IMG/VR virus record: IMGVR_UViG_3300028025_004598
Span: 1 to 43,434 of that record
Length of the DNA: 43,434 nucleotides
Reading direction: 5' to 3' (one strand)
Source: a virus
Under the pieces are notes generated by a model. That model saw nothing but the letters and a program-made list of their open reading frames with translations, searched no databases and was not told the origin of the DNA. Numbering within the stretch: position 1 is the stretch's first letter; each line of letters opens with the position of its first letter. The position numbers and the translations under genes were made by a program. Below, piece after piece: positions 1-7,866 of this stretch.

Positions 1-926
1 CTGCATAAATGTACACCGTGAAATGGGCACCATTTACAGTTATCGTTTACAGTGGGTTTATGTTCCACTTTTTTGTATCCACTCAAATCAAATGCTTCAT
101 TTATGAATGTATCGATTGATTGAGTGGCTTTGTTTAGTTTAACTTTACCAGATGGAGGTGAAAACGTTTGAATGCGACGAATAACGAAATCCTCGCTTTC
201 GAATAGTTTACGTTTAACAATGAAGAATTCCACCTCAATTTTGTCTATTGGATGATTGAACATTTCGGATATGAATTTTTTGTATAGGATGAGCTGGAAT
301 TGCTTGTTCTCGTCTTTTTTCTCCTTGTCTCGCCACCCATTACCCGACGTTTTGATATCGATGATTTTGATTGTATCTGTTGGTTCATGGTACATGACTA
401 CATCAAGGTAACCTTGATATACAACGTTAGGTAATGATGGGTTTTGTATTTTGGATACAGGTACCTCACATCCAACTAAATACCAACCACGTTTGGAGAA
501 ATGTTTGGATTTGTTTTTGGCGAAATCACGGATGATTTCGATACCGTCATCGAAAAATTCACGTAGTTGTTCAGGTGTGCAGAAGTGCTGGTTACCGTTT
601 TTCTTGTATTGCGTCTTGTATTCAGTGCGGAGTGCTTCCTCGAACATTTCTGATGTGTTTAAGCGGTCCGCTTCAGCAGCGCTTTGATCGTACATTACGG
701 TTAAATAGTGCTGGATTACTTCATGCACTGCAGTACCGAATACAGTATGAATGGTTGAGCTGAATTGCCTATGCCCTTCCACATAGTTTAACGACCATTT
801 CTTTCTACATTCATTGAACATGGATAACTGCGAGTACGAGATGAGTTTCTCGTTCGCCCAGTCCATGTCTTTCGGTTTGTATTTACGGATGTCCTGTACA
901 ATTTGGGGTAGTTTCTTTTTAGCCAT
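1..926 (-). CDS. RecB/Cas4-like PD-(D/E)XK nuclease, 3' end cut by window edge
   Basis: Translating from the ATG at 926 gives at least 308 residues, MAKKKLPQIVQDIRKY onward, still open at base 1. Visible nuclease elements are GYLDVV, then IIDIKTSG (the D-x-K part of the PD-(D/E)XK core), then a QLILYK segment. A Cys in NECRKKW near residue 40 and a C-terminal CKWCPFHGVHLC look like the four-Cys iron-sulfur site of Cas4/AddB-type exonucleases. The probable role is a single-strand or end-processing exonuclease in phage recombination or replication, fitting the adjacent clamp-loader operon. The start is preceded by GGTTATG and a promoter-like element at 931-942. Family is confident; specific role is inferred. 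Confidence 0.85.
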   Translation of the reverse strand, partial: MAKKKLPQIVQDIRKYKPKDMDWANEKLISYSQLSMFNECRKKWSLNYVEGHRQFSSTIHTVFGTAVHEVIQHYLTVMYDQSAAEADRLNTSEMFEEALRTEYKTQYKKNGNQHFCTPEQLREFFDDGIEIIRDFAKNKSKHFSKRGWYLVGCEVPVSKIQNPSLPNVVYQGYLDVVMYHEPTDTIKIIDIKTSGNGWRDKEKKDENKQFQLILYKKFISEMFNHPIDKIEVEFFIVKRKLFESEDFVIRRIQTFSPPSGKVKLNKATQSIDTFINEAFDLSGYKKVEHKPTVNDNCKWCPFHGVHLC

Positions 927-930
927 AACC

Positions 931-942
931 GGAATATACAAA
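931..942 (-). promoter_or_regulatory. putative early/middle promoter element (TTTGTATATTCC)
   Basis: The minus strand reads CTTTGTATATTCC directly behind the hairpin at 947-963 and 5 bases before the nuclease ATG. The same motif recurs before most operons in the window. Promoter function is inferred from position and repetition only. Confidence 0.5.
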
Positions 943-946
943 GAAA

Positions 947-963
947 GCCTGGCAGAGCCAAGC
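947..963 (-). terminator. hairpin between transcription units
   Basis: The minus strand GCTTGGCTCTGCCAGGC folds into a 7-bp stem with a TCT loop (one G-T pair), followed by TTTCTTTG. It lies just after the stop of the 78-residue gene and before the nuclease gene. Nearly identical hairpins occur at 3184-3200 and 11405-11421. Confidence 0.55.
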
Positions 964-990
964 TTTTTAAGTATTTTGTGTAGTACTGGA

Positions 991-1227
991 TTATTTAATT
1001 ATACCAGCACGTACTTGAAATAGTTTACGCATTTCGGCTAATTGTTCGGATTGACCAACAATAGAATCATATGATTCCATACCCAAACATTCCCCTTCAG
1101 TGCTTAAACTGGTTGCGCGTTCAGCAACATTGTGTAGGTCCATGTCCGTTTTTGCGTCTTCTCTAGCGTATTCTAATAGACGAATGAATAACGGAACGTC
1201 TACGGTGATTGTGTCTTTTGGGTTCAT
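991..1227 (-). CDS. small conserved phage protein, unknown function
   Basis: This is a 78-residue acidic, mostly helical protein beginning MNPKDTITVDVPLF. I do not recognise a family. Its C-terminus, EMRKLFQVRAGIIK, faintly resembles the LRMQ-LAGIITE motif of three other proteins in the window, and it has the same late-type promoter element upstream (1232-1250), so it may be a late or virion-associated product. That link is weak. It is last in its unit, ahead of the hairpin at 947-963. Confidence 0.6.
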   Translation of the reverse strand: MNPKDTITVDVPLFIRLLEYAREDAKTDMDLHNVAERATSLSTEGECLGMESYDSIVGQSEQLAEMRKLFQVRAGIIK

Positions 1228-1231
1228 GTGT

Positions 1232-1250
1232 GTTTATGTATAAATATTAA
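1232..1250 (-). promoter_or_regulatory. putative late promoter (TTAATATTTATACATAAAC)
   Basis: The minus strand carries TTAATATTTATACATAAAC just upstream of the 991-1227 gene. The 16-base core is identical to elements before the genes at 3229-4188 and 11445-11882. A late-promoter role is inferred. Confidence 0.5.
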
Positions 1251-1588
1251 CGGGAAATATATTCTTGCAACTTGCGTTCAAAGTCTCTCAATGCGCCCGC
1301 CATTTCGTATGATGGGATTTCAATTGCGAGTTGTTTCAGTTCAACTATGTCGCGCAGTAGTTCATTGTGGATAGATTCCATTTTTTGCAAATACAAGATA
1401 CCGTCCATTAATTCCTCACGCAAATGTGTGATGTAGTTTGGTAGGGTCAAGTCTTCGCGGTCTAGTCCAACACCATATTTTTCACGGCCGAATTGTGCAC
1501 GTTCGATAAATTTGTCTATTACTGAATCCACAACGTGGTCTGTGGTGGGGATGGTGCGGCTATTTTGTTTTTCGTGGTTTTCTTGCAT
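1247..1588 (-). CDS. MazG-like / dNTP diphosphohydrolase-like protein
   Basis: The 113-residue product has the segment FGREKYGVGLDREDLTLPN, then HLREELMDGILYLQKM, a pattern common in phage MazG-superfamily all-alpha NTP pyrophosphatases (EE and D residues for Mg). Such enzymes trim dNTPs and can bias pools during phage DNA synthesis. The N-terminal end overlaps the gp62 gene by 29 bases with no better internal start. A second, unrelated MazG-like gene lies at 12156-12713. Family assignment is moderate; substrate is unknown. Confidence 0.6.
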   Translation of the reverse strand: MQENHEKQNSRTIPTTDHVVDSVIDKFIERAQFGREKYGVGLDREDLTLPNYITHLREELMDGILYLQKMESIHNELLRDIVELKQLAIEIPSYEMAGALRDFERKLQEYISR

Positions 1589-1985
1589 TTTTTTCAGGTT
1601 TTGGGTTGTCTATGCCCATTTTTAATAGTGTCTCGGTTACGCCAGATTTGCCTAGCAATTCCATGTATTCAGCAGCATCGCTTAAACTACATTCGTAGTA
1701 GCGAGCGATATGCTCGGCTTCGGGTGTGGTGGATTTTTTAGTTTTACCAACCCATTTCAACCATACCTTACGTTTTGGGATTAAATTACAGTATGCAGTG
1801 TAAATGTATTTTTTTTGGTCGTGTGGGATTTTTTGAACGTAATTGGCTAGTTCGATATAGTCCATATTCATGGATATGAACTTGTGGATCATATATGGCT
1901 GGAAGACCAGCCAGTCCTCCTCACTGAATGTGGAGGCTGGTTGTTTCTTCACAGTGATTTGCTCGAGCCAATCGAATAGTGTCAT
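1560..1985 (-). CDS. 62: gp62-like clamp loader small subunit
   Basis: This 141-residue protein has the organisation of T4/cyanophage gp62: MTLFDWLEQI at the N-terminus, a middle block FQPYMIHKFISMNMDYIELAN, and KRKVWLKWVGK before a helical domain with EHIARYYECSLSDAAEYMELL. It is a non-ATPase subunit that joins the gp44 ATPase to load the gp45 clamp. Position supports this: gp44 is encoded just upstream at 2235-3152, with one small gene between. The lysine-rich tail (KPEKNARKPRKTK) is extra. Sequence conservation in this family is low, so context carries part of the call. Confidence 0.82.
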   Translation of the reverse strand: MTLFDWLEQITVKKQPASTFSEEDWLVFQPYMIHKFISMNMDYIELANYVQKIPHDQKKYIYTAYCNLIPKRKVWLKWVGKTKKSTTPEAEHIARYYECSLSDAAEYMELLGKSGVTETLLKMGIDNPKPEKNARKPRKTK

Positions 1986-1987
1986 GA

Positions 1988-2221
1988 TTACAAGGAATGT
2001 TCTTTGTATTCGTCACGCAATTCTTTTGGTAACGAGTCTAAAACGATTTTTTTAGATTCGATATCGTAAAATACTCCGATTGGAACCAAACCGTCTTCGT
2101 CTGACCCTAAGATAAATTTGGAAATTTTACGTAAAACGTAACCTTGTTGGAAGATAATACCTCCGTCAAAACCTTCAACTGCAGTTGAATTGGCTAAATC
2201 AATTTGTGGTTGTTGTTGCAT
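1988..2221 (-). CDS. small conserved phage protein between gp44 and gp62 genes
   Basis: The 77-residue product contains QGYVLRKISKFILGSDEDGLVPIGVFYDI. This resembles small T4-like marine phage proteins that usually carry zinc-ribbon cysteines around a VPIPVF-type segment, but no cysteines are present here. Function is unknown. It sits inside the clamp-loader operon, 2 bases before the gp62 ATG, so it is probably co-translated with gp62. Confidence 0.65.
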   Translation of the reverse strand: MQQQPQIDLANSTAVEGFDGGIIFQQGYVLRKISKFILGSDEDGLVPIGVFYDIESKKIVLDSLPKELRDEYKEHSL

Positions 2222-2234
2222 TATTTATTTGTGT

Positions 2235-3152
2235 TTATATGGTTTCTAAAATTTTAGCTATACATGCAAAGAAACATATTTCTTTGTCAATCACACTCGC
2301 ACTCTGGAATATATGGTCGTTTAGTGTGATAATCACGAGTCCTTCGTTTCCAGATGCATATTTCTCGATGTCTGTGTATAGTTTTTTGTATAAACTGTCA
2401 AAGTCACTCACATCGCTGTCCGCTACTAACTTACGGATTTCAGTGAATGTTTTTGAGTGTTTTTTGGATAGTAACTGAATTAAATTGTTTTCAGTGTCTG
2501 TGTCATTGGTTAATGTTTGAGACAGCGCAAGTTTATTGTCTATAACGTGCTTTTGTACGTTGTTAATAATACGACGTAAATCAGGATAGTACGCGTTTAT
2601 AATCGCAGCTACGTCGCTGATTTCGTACTGTATATTTTCAGTGTCGAGTATGTTTACTACGTGTTTGGCTACGTGTTTTTTGCTTGGGGGTTTCAAATTA
2701 TAATCCTCCAAACGTGAACGCAACGGTTCAATTAGACGTTCTGGATAATTACCGGTTAATATGAATCGTGTGTTTAAGCTATATGTTTCGATCATGTTTA
2801 GTAGCAACACTTGACCCGCTTGCAGGATATGAGTTGCTTCGTCTAGTATGACGATTTTGGGTGCGCTTTTGAATGACATTACGGATACGAATGGGAGGAT
2901 TTCGTTTTTGATGTCCTCGATACCACGTTTGTCTGTAGCGTTGATCATGATGTAGTCACAGTCAATGTTGCGAGCGATGATTTTCGCTAGGGTGGTTTTG
3001 CCGGATCCGGCTTTGCCAAAGAAACCCAACATAGGAATGTTATGTTGTTCGAGCCAACCCTCTACTTTTTGTTTAAGGTAATCATCACATACATAGCCCT
3101 CAAGTGTTGATGGCCTGTACTTCTCGTTCATTACATAGTGTTCTGTTTGCAT
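2235..3152 (-). CDS. 44: gp44-like sliding clamp loader ATPase
   Basis: This is a 305-residue AAA+ protein. It shows a Walker A motif GKAGSGKTT near residues 46-54, Walker B VILDEAT, sensor 1 LTGNYPE and an arginine-finger segment PLRSR. The opening NEKYRPSTLEGYV is typical of gp44/RFC small subunits. It hydrolyses ATP to open and place the gp45 clamp on primer-template DNA for gp43 polymerase. The operon continues to a small ORF and gp62. The start is preceded by AAAAATAAGTTATG, the usual initiation context in this genome. Confidence 0.95.
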   Translation of the reverse strand: MQTEHYVMNEKYRPSTLEGYVCDDYLKQKVEGWLEQHNIPMLGFFGKAGSGKTTLAKIIARNIDCDYIMINATDKRGIEDIKNEILPFVSVMSFKSAPKIVILDEATHILQAGQVLLLNMIETYSLNTRFILTGNYPERLIEPLRSRLEDYNLKPPSKKHVAKHVVNILDTENIQYEISDVAAIINAYYPDLRRIINNVQKHVIDNKLALSQTLTNDTDTENNLIQLLSKKHSKTFTEIRKLVADSDVSDFDSLYKKLYTDIEKYASGNEGLVIITLNDHIFQSASVIDKEICFFACIAKILETI

Positions 3153-3168
3153 AACTTATTTTTGAGTG

Positions 3169-3180
3169 GAATATACAAAG
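3169..3180 (-). promoter_or_regulatory. putative early/middle promoter for clamp-loader operon
   Basis: The minus strand reads CTTTGTATATTCC immediately behind the hairpin at 3184-3200 and about 20 bases before the gp44 start codon. It is the same element as at 931, 11389 and others. Confidence 0.5.
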
Positions 3181-3183
3181 AAA

Positions 3184-3200
3184 GCCTGGCTAAGCCAAGC
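3184..3200 (-). terminator. hairpin between transcription units
   Basis: The minus strand GCTTGGCTTAGCCAGGC forms a stem of 7 bp with a TTA loop, then TTTCTTTG. It follows the stop of the 319-residue gene. Probable terminator of that late unit. Confidence 0.55.
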
Positions 3201-3228
3201 TTCTTTGATTAAATATAGTAAGGGATGA

Positions 3229-4188
3229 TTACTCAGTAATAATACCAGCCAATTTTTGCATGCGCAAGAATTCCTCGTTTACTGTTGGTGTAGCTTTAAG
3301 TGCATACGGAGCAAACAATTTGATTAGGTCTAATTTTGCTTGCTGGTTTTTAACTTTGCTAATAACGATAACGTTGTTTGAATATTCGAAGTTTTTGTCG
3401 TATGTGTTTTTTAAACGCTGGATTAAACCGTTGATTTCAGCACGTTTACCTTTGATTTTAGCTGGATCCAATGTAACTTTAAATGATACAGTTGCCTCGG
3501 ATGGTTCTGCTTTAGTTACACCCGGTGTTTCAGTATCGGTTGGTTCGATTCTTACAACATGGTATTTAACTCCAGCATTGTCCATGATTGTTTTGACTAC
3601 TTTCTCAAGATATGCTTTAGTTGCAAATGGGCTGTCTTTTTGTGGGAATGTGATTTCGTCTCCGTTTACAATGTAGTGAACGCCTTCCTCCATTTTGCCA
3701 CTGTATTTTTTAAGGTTTGCAGGTGTTTTTAATGGGAAATAGTTTTTTCCAAATTTACCAACAATCATTTTAGGTAACGATTTACCGGATAATGTTTTCA
3801 AATATTCCTCGATAGTACCGTCGTTTCCTTCTGCTTGCCACGCTGCGTATCCTTTTTCTGCTTCTTTCAAACCAGCTTCGTATTCTTGAGGTTCACGAGC
3901 AGCAATGTCTGCTAACTTGTTTTCCTTGCCTTCATCGTCCAACCCATCCCAGTTTTTCCATGCCGCTCCTGCTTTTTGTGCTGGGATGGATGGGCCAAAT
4001 ACTTTCTTAATTGCTTCTGGGTCTCTCATGCTTTGTGCATAAGGGCCATAGTTGTCTATATTGTTTAGTGCGTCTATGGCTGCTTGAGTTTCAGTTGATT
4101 GGATTGTTAAGTCGTAACTGTTACGGCCTATGCCTTTCATTCCGTCTTCTTCTCCATCCATTTCGCGGATAATATCGAATAATTTCAT
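3229..4188 (-). CDS. probable head-associated protein ending in LRMQKLAGIITE
   Basis: The 319-residue protein starts MKLFDIIREMDGEEDG and ends NEEFLRMQKLAGIITE. The terminal motif is shared, at the N-terminus, with the proteins at 11445-11882 and 42651-43055. ITE fits the (L/I)-x-E cleavage consensus of T4-type prohead proteases, so these may be capsid-targeted or processed proteins; this is inference. The rest has no domain I recognise: an acidic, charged N-terminal half and a beta-rich region near residues 230-300. It has its own late-type promoter element and a hairpin after the stop. Confidence 0.7.
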   Translation of the reverse strand: MKLFDIIREMDGEEDGMKGIGRNSYDLTIQSTETQAAIDALNNIDNYGPYAQSMRDPEAIKKVFGPSIPAQKAGAAWKNWDGLDDEGKENKLADIAAREPQEYEAGLKEAEKGYAAWQAEGNDGTIEEYLKTLSGKSLPKMIVGKFGKNYFPLKTPANLKKYSGKMEEGVHYIVNGDEITFPQKDSPFATKAYLEKVVKTIMDNAGVKYHVVRIEPTDTETPGVTKAEPSEATVSFKVTLDPAKIKGKRAEINGLIQRLKNTYDKNFEYSNNVIVISKVKNQQAKLDLIKLFAPYALKATPTVNEEFLRMQKLAGIITE

Positions 4189-4200
4189 ATTTGTATGTAT

Positions 4201-4216
4201 GTTTATGTATAAATAT
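4201..4216 (-). promoter_or_regulatory. putative late promoter (ATATTTATACATAAAC)
   Basis: The minus strand ATATTTATACATAAAC lies about 15 bases before the ATG at 4188, after the terminator hairpin. It is identical over 16 bases to the element at 11899-11914. Confidence 0.55.
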
Positions 4217-4223
4217 ACAAAAT

Positions 4224-4248
4224 GGTGACGCTGTTAAATAGCGTCACC
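4224..4248 (-). terminator. strong intrinsic-type terminator overlapping a stop codon
   Basis: A perfect 9-bp stem (GGTGACGCT / AGCGTCACC) with a 7-base loop is followed by ATTTTG on the minus strand. The stop codon of the 87-residue gene (4234-4236) lies in the loop, so the last codons double as terminator. Confidence 0.75.
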
Positions 4249-4497
4249 GTATAAATTGTATCTTTTTACAGGTTCTGGTTCGATTGCTTTCTCCTCAGTT
4301 CGGATGACATATAGCTTACTGTCGAGTGGGGCTAAACGAAATTCAACTTGTTCTTGATTCTTGTCAAACCATGCCTCGAGTGTATCGGTTAATGATGGGT
4401 GTACCACTTTTTTAGTGTCGCCTACCAGTACCCATCTATCCGAAGGTGGAACCCGAGTAGCAATAAGTTCATTGTGTTCTATTATTTGTTTTTCCAT
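4234..4497 (-). CDS. hypothetical protein
   Basis: An 87-residue soluble protein, MEKQIIEHNELIATRVPP onward, with a central DTLEAWFDKNQEQVEFRLAP segment and no motif I recognise. The start overlaps the end of the HNH endonuclease gene by 16 bases, and the end lies inside a terminator hairpin. Its promoter may therefore be that of the endonuclease gene or further upstream. Confidence 0.6.
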   Translation of the reverse strand: MEKQIIEHNELIATRVPPSDRWVLVGDTKKVVHPSLTDTLEAWFDKNQEQVEFRLAPLDSKLYVIRTEEKAIEPEPVKRYNLYGDAI

Positions 4498-5420
4498 TGT
4501 AATCTATATTTTATATTTATATTTTCATCAGCATATTCCCACTTATAACCACCCGAGGTATGGCTAACTCCACGAAGAACATTAGAAATAGAATCGGGGA
4601 GAAATCCCATTTTTTTAGTTTGGGATAAAGAATCATATGTTGACAGTATATTTCCGTCTAAATCCAATTGGTGTATTTTTCTAAATTTAGGGGAAATGGG
4701 TTCATCAAATGGTTTGGATAATAGTTTATAAAACATATGATTAGATATATTGAGATCTTTCAAAGCATCTTTTTTTGTAGGGAATTCATTAATAACATCC
4801 CCATTATGGTCTATTTGAATTATCTCACACCCCTTCCATAAAGGATTAAATAATGGTGAATCTGGGGGAAGTTCAGTATAACTCCAAACATGTTTATATG
4901 ATGTTTTTTGATCACCTCTAGCACAAGATCCTATATTATCATTACATTCAGTCCAATGATTTTTATTATTAATATGCATTTCAGCTTCAACACAACTGTT
5001 CCAAAGTTTAACAAATTCACCTTTTATAGTATATTGATACACGGGAACTGAGTTATGTTCGGATATTTTGTTTTTATGTTGTTCACTGATTGTAAAGCTG
5101 CCTGTTTTTCTTTGGATAAATTCTAGTTTTATACGCTCATATTCTCTACTAGTAAAGTTATATGGATCTCTATGGTTCCATTTTTTCTTACCTATAGCCA
5201 TCAGCCACAATGCATACCACAATTTTTCTTGGTTTGGATATATCTCACATAGTAAACGATGACATAAAAAATGCTCACGAGCCGTCAATTCAACTATATT
5301 TTCTTTTACATCTTGACCACCAATACATTTAGGTGTAATATGATGTTTCTCACTATATCCTTCTAGATCGCGATTTTGAGCACGCTCAATAATGCTGTTA
5401 TATATTTTTGTATAATCCAT
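4482..5420 (-). CDS. HNH homing endonuclease with NUMOD-type DNA-binding repeats
   Basis: Starting at the ATG at 5420 gives 312 residues, MDYTKIYNSIIERAQ onward. The HNH core is EKHHITPKCIGG followed by ENIVELTAREHFLCH. Downstream are NUMOD1-like modules (YTIKGEFVKLWNSCVEAE; YDSLSQTKKMGFLPDSIS ending in GGYKWEY). This is a freestanding mobile endonuclease, inserted between the groEL gene and the 87-residue gene. I chose this start because the upstream AATATGTATAA element and hairpin are shared with the other endonuclease genes. An earlier in-frame ATG at 5459 would lie inside the hairpin. Confidence 0.85.
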   Translation of the reverse strand: MDYTKIYNSIIERAQNRDLEGYSEKHHITPKCIGGQDVKENIVELTAREHFLCHRLLCEIYPNQEKLWYALWLMAIGKKKWNHRDPYNFTSREYERIKLEFIQRKTGSFTISEQHKNKISEHNSVPVYQYTIKGEFVKLWNSCVEAEMHINNKNHWTECNDNIGSCARGDQKTSYKHVWSYTELPPDSPLFNPLWKGCEIIQIDHNGDVINEFPTKKDALKDLNISNHMFYKLLSKPFDEPISPKFRKIHQLDLDGNILSTYDSLSQTKKMGFLPDSISNVLRGVSHTSGGYKWEYADENINIKYRLQWKNK

Positions 5421-5425
5421 GTCGG

Positions 5426-5438
5426 TTATACATATTAC
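5426..5438 (-). promoter_or_regulatory. homing-endonuclease promoter element GTAATATGTATAA
   Basis: GTAATATGTATAA on the minus strand lies 6 bases before the start. The identical 13-mer precedes the endonuclease genes at 16591 and 24006, and a one-base variant precedes the one near 34828. Confidence 0.6.
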
Positions 5439-5465
5439 CCGGAGACACGTAAGTCGCACTCCGGG
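5438..5465 (-). terminator. hairpin after groEL, before HNH gene
   Basis: A 7-bp stem CCCGGAG / CTCCGGG encloses a 14-base loop, 12 bases after the groEL stop. It could end the groESL transcript or shield the endonuclease start from read-through transcripts. Confidence 0.5.
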
Positions 5466-5477
5466 TAAAATAATTCT

Positions 5478-7124
5478 TTACATCATCATTTGAGATGGAT
5501 CGTAGCCACCGTCTTCTTTCTTGTCTTCTGGCTTGTCTACGATAACACACTCGGTTAATAAAATTGTACCGGCAATGCTGGATGCATTTTTAAGGGCGCT
5601 GCATGTTACTTTGGTTGGGTCAAGTATACCTGCTTCCTTCATGTTTACGATTTCCTCAGTTTTGATGTTGAATCCAAACCATGGTTTAGTTCCAGCCTCA
5701 CCAGCTTTACCAATTTCCATGTTGATTGGGTAAATTTCAGCAGCATCATATCCTGCGTTGATTAAGATTTGCTCAAATGGTTTACCGCAAACTTTATATA
5801 CTAAACGTTTACCGAAATTAAAATCAGATCCGTCTGTACCGCGTTCAGTGATTGCTTCTCTAGCGTACAATAATGCTGTACCACCACCAGGAACAATACC
5901 GTCTTCCAAAGCACATTTAGTTGCATGCAATGCATCGTCAACACGGTCTTTCTTTTCCTTCATTTCCGTTTCAGTATTACCACCTACGTGTACTAAAGCA
6001 ACACCACCTACAAATTTAGCCAAACGTTCTTGCAACTTTTCAGTTTCAAATGGTGTTGTGGATTTATCGATTTGTGCTTCCAATTCTTCAACGCGTTTAG
6101 TGATTGCGTCTTCCGAACCTTGACCGTCAACGATTGTGGTTTGTTCTTTAGTTACAGTGATTGTACGTGCGTTTCCGAACCATTCGTCCTGGAATTTGTC
6201 CAGTTTCATACCTTTGTCTTTGTCGAATACAGTACCACCAGTTAATGTAGCGATGTCTTCTAGTATTAACTTTCTACGGTCGCCGAAGTCAGGTGCTTTA
6301 ACAGCAACTACTTTTAACGTACCACGCATTTTGTTTACAATTAATGTAGCTAATGCTTCACCGTCGATGTCTTCCGCAATGATAAGTAATGATTTTCCAG
6401 TACGAGCTACACCGTCTAAGATAGGTAGCAATTCTTTCACTTGTGTGAATCTATGGTCAGCGATTAATACCAATGCGTCAGTTAATACAGCTGACATATT
6501 GTTGTTGTTGGTAACGAAATATGGTGACTTGTAGCCACGGTCAAATTGCATACCTTCAACTACCTCTAAGTATGTTTCGCCAGTGCGAGATTCCTCAATG
6601 TGTACTACACCTTCACGGCCTACTTTCTCCATTGCGCGTGCAATTAATTTACCAGTTTCTGGGTCATTGTTTGCAGAGATAGATGCGATTTGCTCTAGCT
6701 GGTCTTCAGATGTGATTTTTTCGGATGAATGTTTAAGTGATTCGATTACTTGCTTAACTGCTGCATCGATTCCACGTTTGATTTCAACTGCGTTTCCGCC
6801 TTCATTTAAACGTTGCAAACCTTGCTTAACGATTTCACGAGCTAATAATGTTGATGTAGTTGTACCGTCACCTGCATTGTCTGCTGTTTTGATTGCGGCT
6901 TGCTTGATCATTTGCGCACCTAAGTTCTCAATTGGGTCTTCCAATTCCGAAATGTGTTTCGCGATGGATACACCGTCTTTTGTGGATACAGCTACTCCGT
7001 CATGGAAGTATACTGTGTTTCTACCTTGCGGACCTAAACTGGATACTACTGCGTCTGCTAATGTATCGATTCCGTTTGCTAATTTTTTACGTGCCTCGGC
7101 ACCTAGTTTGATTTGTTTGCTCAT
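5478..7124 (-). CDS. groEL: phage-encoded GroEL chaperonin
   Basis: The 548-residue length matches bacterial GroEL. The N-terminal equatorial domain has SLGPQGRNT, DGVSIAKHI and the ATPase segment GDGTTT at residues 85-90; the C-terminal part has VDDALHATKCALEDGIVPGGG. It should form a double ring that folds proteins with GroES, encoded 6 bases upstream. The C-terminus is GGYDPSQMMM, not the usual GGM repeat tail. Phage GroEL is uncommon; the pairing with GroES suggests a self-contained folding machine for capsid or other phage proteins. The start has the AAAGTTATATG context. Confidence 0.97.
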   Translation of the reverse strand: MSKQIKLGAEARKKLANGIDTLADAVVSSLGPQGRNTVYFHDGVAVSTKDGVSIAKHISELEDPIENLGAQMIKQAAIKTADNAGDGTTTSTLLAREIVKQGLQRLNEGGNAVEIKRGIDAAVKQVIESLKHSSEKITSEDQLEQIASISANNDPETGKLIARAMEKVGREGVVHIEESRTGETYLEVVEGMQFDRGYKSPYFVTNNNNMSAVLTDALVLIADHRFTQVKELLPILDGVARTGKSLLIIAEDIDGEALATLIVNKMRGTLKVVAVKAPDFGDRRKLILEDIATLTGGTVFDKDKGMKLDKFQDEWFGNARTITVTKEQTTIVDGQGSEDAITKRVEELEAQIDKSTTPFETEKLQERLAKFVGGVALVHVGGNTETEMKEKKDRVDDALHATKCALEDGIVPGGGTALLYAREAITERGTDGSDFNFGKRLVYKVCGKPFEQILINAGYDAAEIYPINMEIGKAGEAGTKPWFGFNIKTEEIVNMKEAGILDPTKVTCSALKNASSIAGTILLTECVIVDKPEDKKEDGGYDPSQMMM

Positions 7125-7130
7125 ATAACT

Positions 7131-7430
7131 TTATTTGATTTTGGATAGAACTGTTTTCTCGTTGCCAATGAAGTACTCGTCTCCATCGTGTTCAATTTTA
7201 GTGAATCCTTGTGTTGGTAAAATTACCACGTCGCCTACTTTTAGTACCGTTTCTACGAATGTTCCCGTTACGGTGTGCGAACCAGGTCCAACTGCTACTA
7301 CTGTTCCTTTTGGGTTTCTATCTTTACCAGCGTCTGGTACTACGATAGATCCATACATTGTTTCCTCTGTTTCTAGTGGTTTAACTATAACCGCGTCGAA
7401 TAGAGGTTCGAAAATTGTTTCGTTGCTCAT
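7131..7430 (-). CDS. groES: phage-encoded GroES co-chaperonin
   Basis: The 99-residue product begins with a PLFDAVIVKPL strand, has a mobile-loop region ETMYGSIVVPDAG (IVV corresponds to the GroEL-binding IVL tripeptide) followed by GTVVAVGPG, and ends with DEYFIGNEKTVLSKIK. It caps the GroEL ring. The stop is 6 bases before the groEL ATG, and the ATG overlaps the preceding gene's stop by ATGA, indicating tight co-expression. Confidence 0.95.
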   Translation of the reverse strand: MSNETIFEPLFDAVIVKPLETEETMYGSIVVPDAGKDRNPKGTVVAVGPGSHTVTGTFVETVLKVGDVVILPTQGFTKIEHDGDEYFIGNEKTVLSKIK

Positions 7431-7795
7431 ATTTCTACTTTGTTTAATAAATTATTGATTCCGTCTTTTACTACATTCCATGTGTCCATGTATTCCTTGA
7501 TGGATGAATAATGGCCTTTGTTTACATAGAATTTTTGTTTTGCGATCGCGTTTAACGCGTTTCTGAAGTTACTGTAGTAACCAATTACATTTTCGGTGTC
7601 TTTACCAGATGCAACAGCACCTCTAAATCCACGTTTAACGGTGGTTTTTTCAATTACAGTGAAGTTTGAACTGTCCTTTGAAATGTAAAATGGATCCATT
7701 GCAGGATCAGTAATGATGCACACGTTTGATTGAGTGTCTACAGTGTTTGTGTCGCGGGCCGGACGCCCTTTGCGTTTAGTTGTTGTTTCTACCAT
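7427..7795 (-). CDS. conserved phage protein upstream of groES, unknown function
   Basis: The 122-residue product has a basic N-terminus, TTKRKGRPARDT, that resembles an AT-hook core (GRP). A region with GYYSNFRNALNAIAKQKFY follows, a pattern seen in short phage proteins of unknown function. It overlaps groES by ATGA and is first in the groESL operon behind a promoter-like element. DNA binding is possible from the basic motif, but unproven. Confidence 0.65.
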   Translation of the reverse strand: MVETTTKRKGRPARDTNTVDTQSNVCIITDPAMDPFYISKDSSNFTVIEKTTVKRGFRGAVASGKDTENVIGYYSNFRNALNAIAKQKFYVNKGHYSSIKEYMDTWNVVKDGINNLLNKVEI

Positions 7796-7816
7796 AACTA
7801 TATTTTAAATTATAAC

Positions 7817-7828
7817 TGAATATACGAA
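7817..7828 (-). promoter_or_regulatory. putative early/middle promoter for groESL operon
   Basis: The minus strand TTTTCGTATATTCAG follows a TTGGC/GCCAA hairpin (about 7832-7848), 22 bases before the ATG at 7795. Member of the TTYGTATATTSA family. Confidence 0.5.
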
Positions 7829-7866
7829 AACTGATTGGCTAAGCCAAGTTTATTTGATTATACGTA

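Noticed and set aside
6583-7128. 181-codon plus-strand frame opposite groEL, and similar long antisense frames elsewhere
   Set aside because: Antisense shadows of well-supported minus-strand genes; codon bias of the coding strand keeps the opposite frame open. I accept no plus-strand gene in the window.
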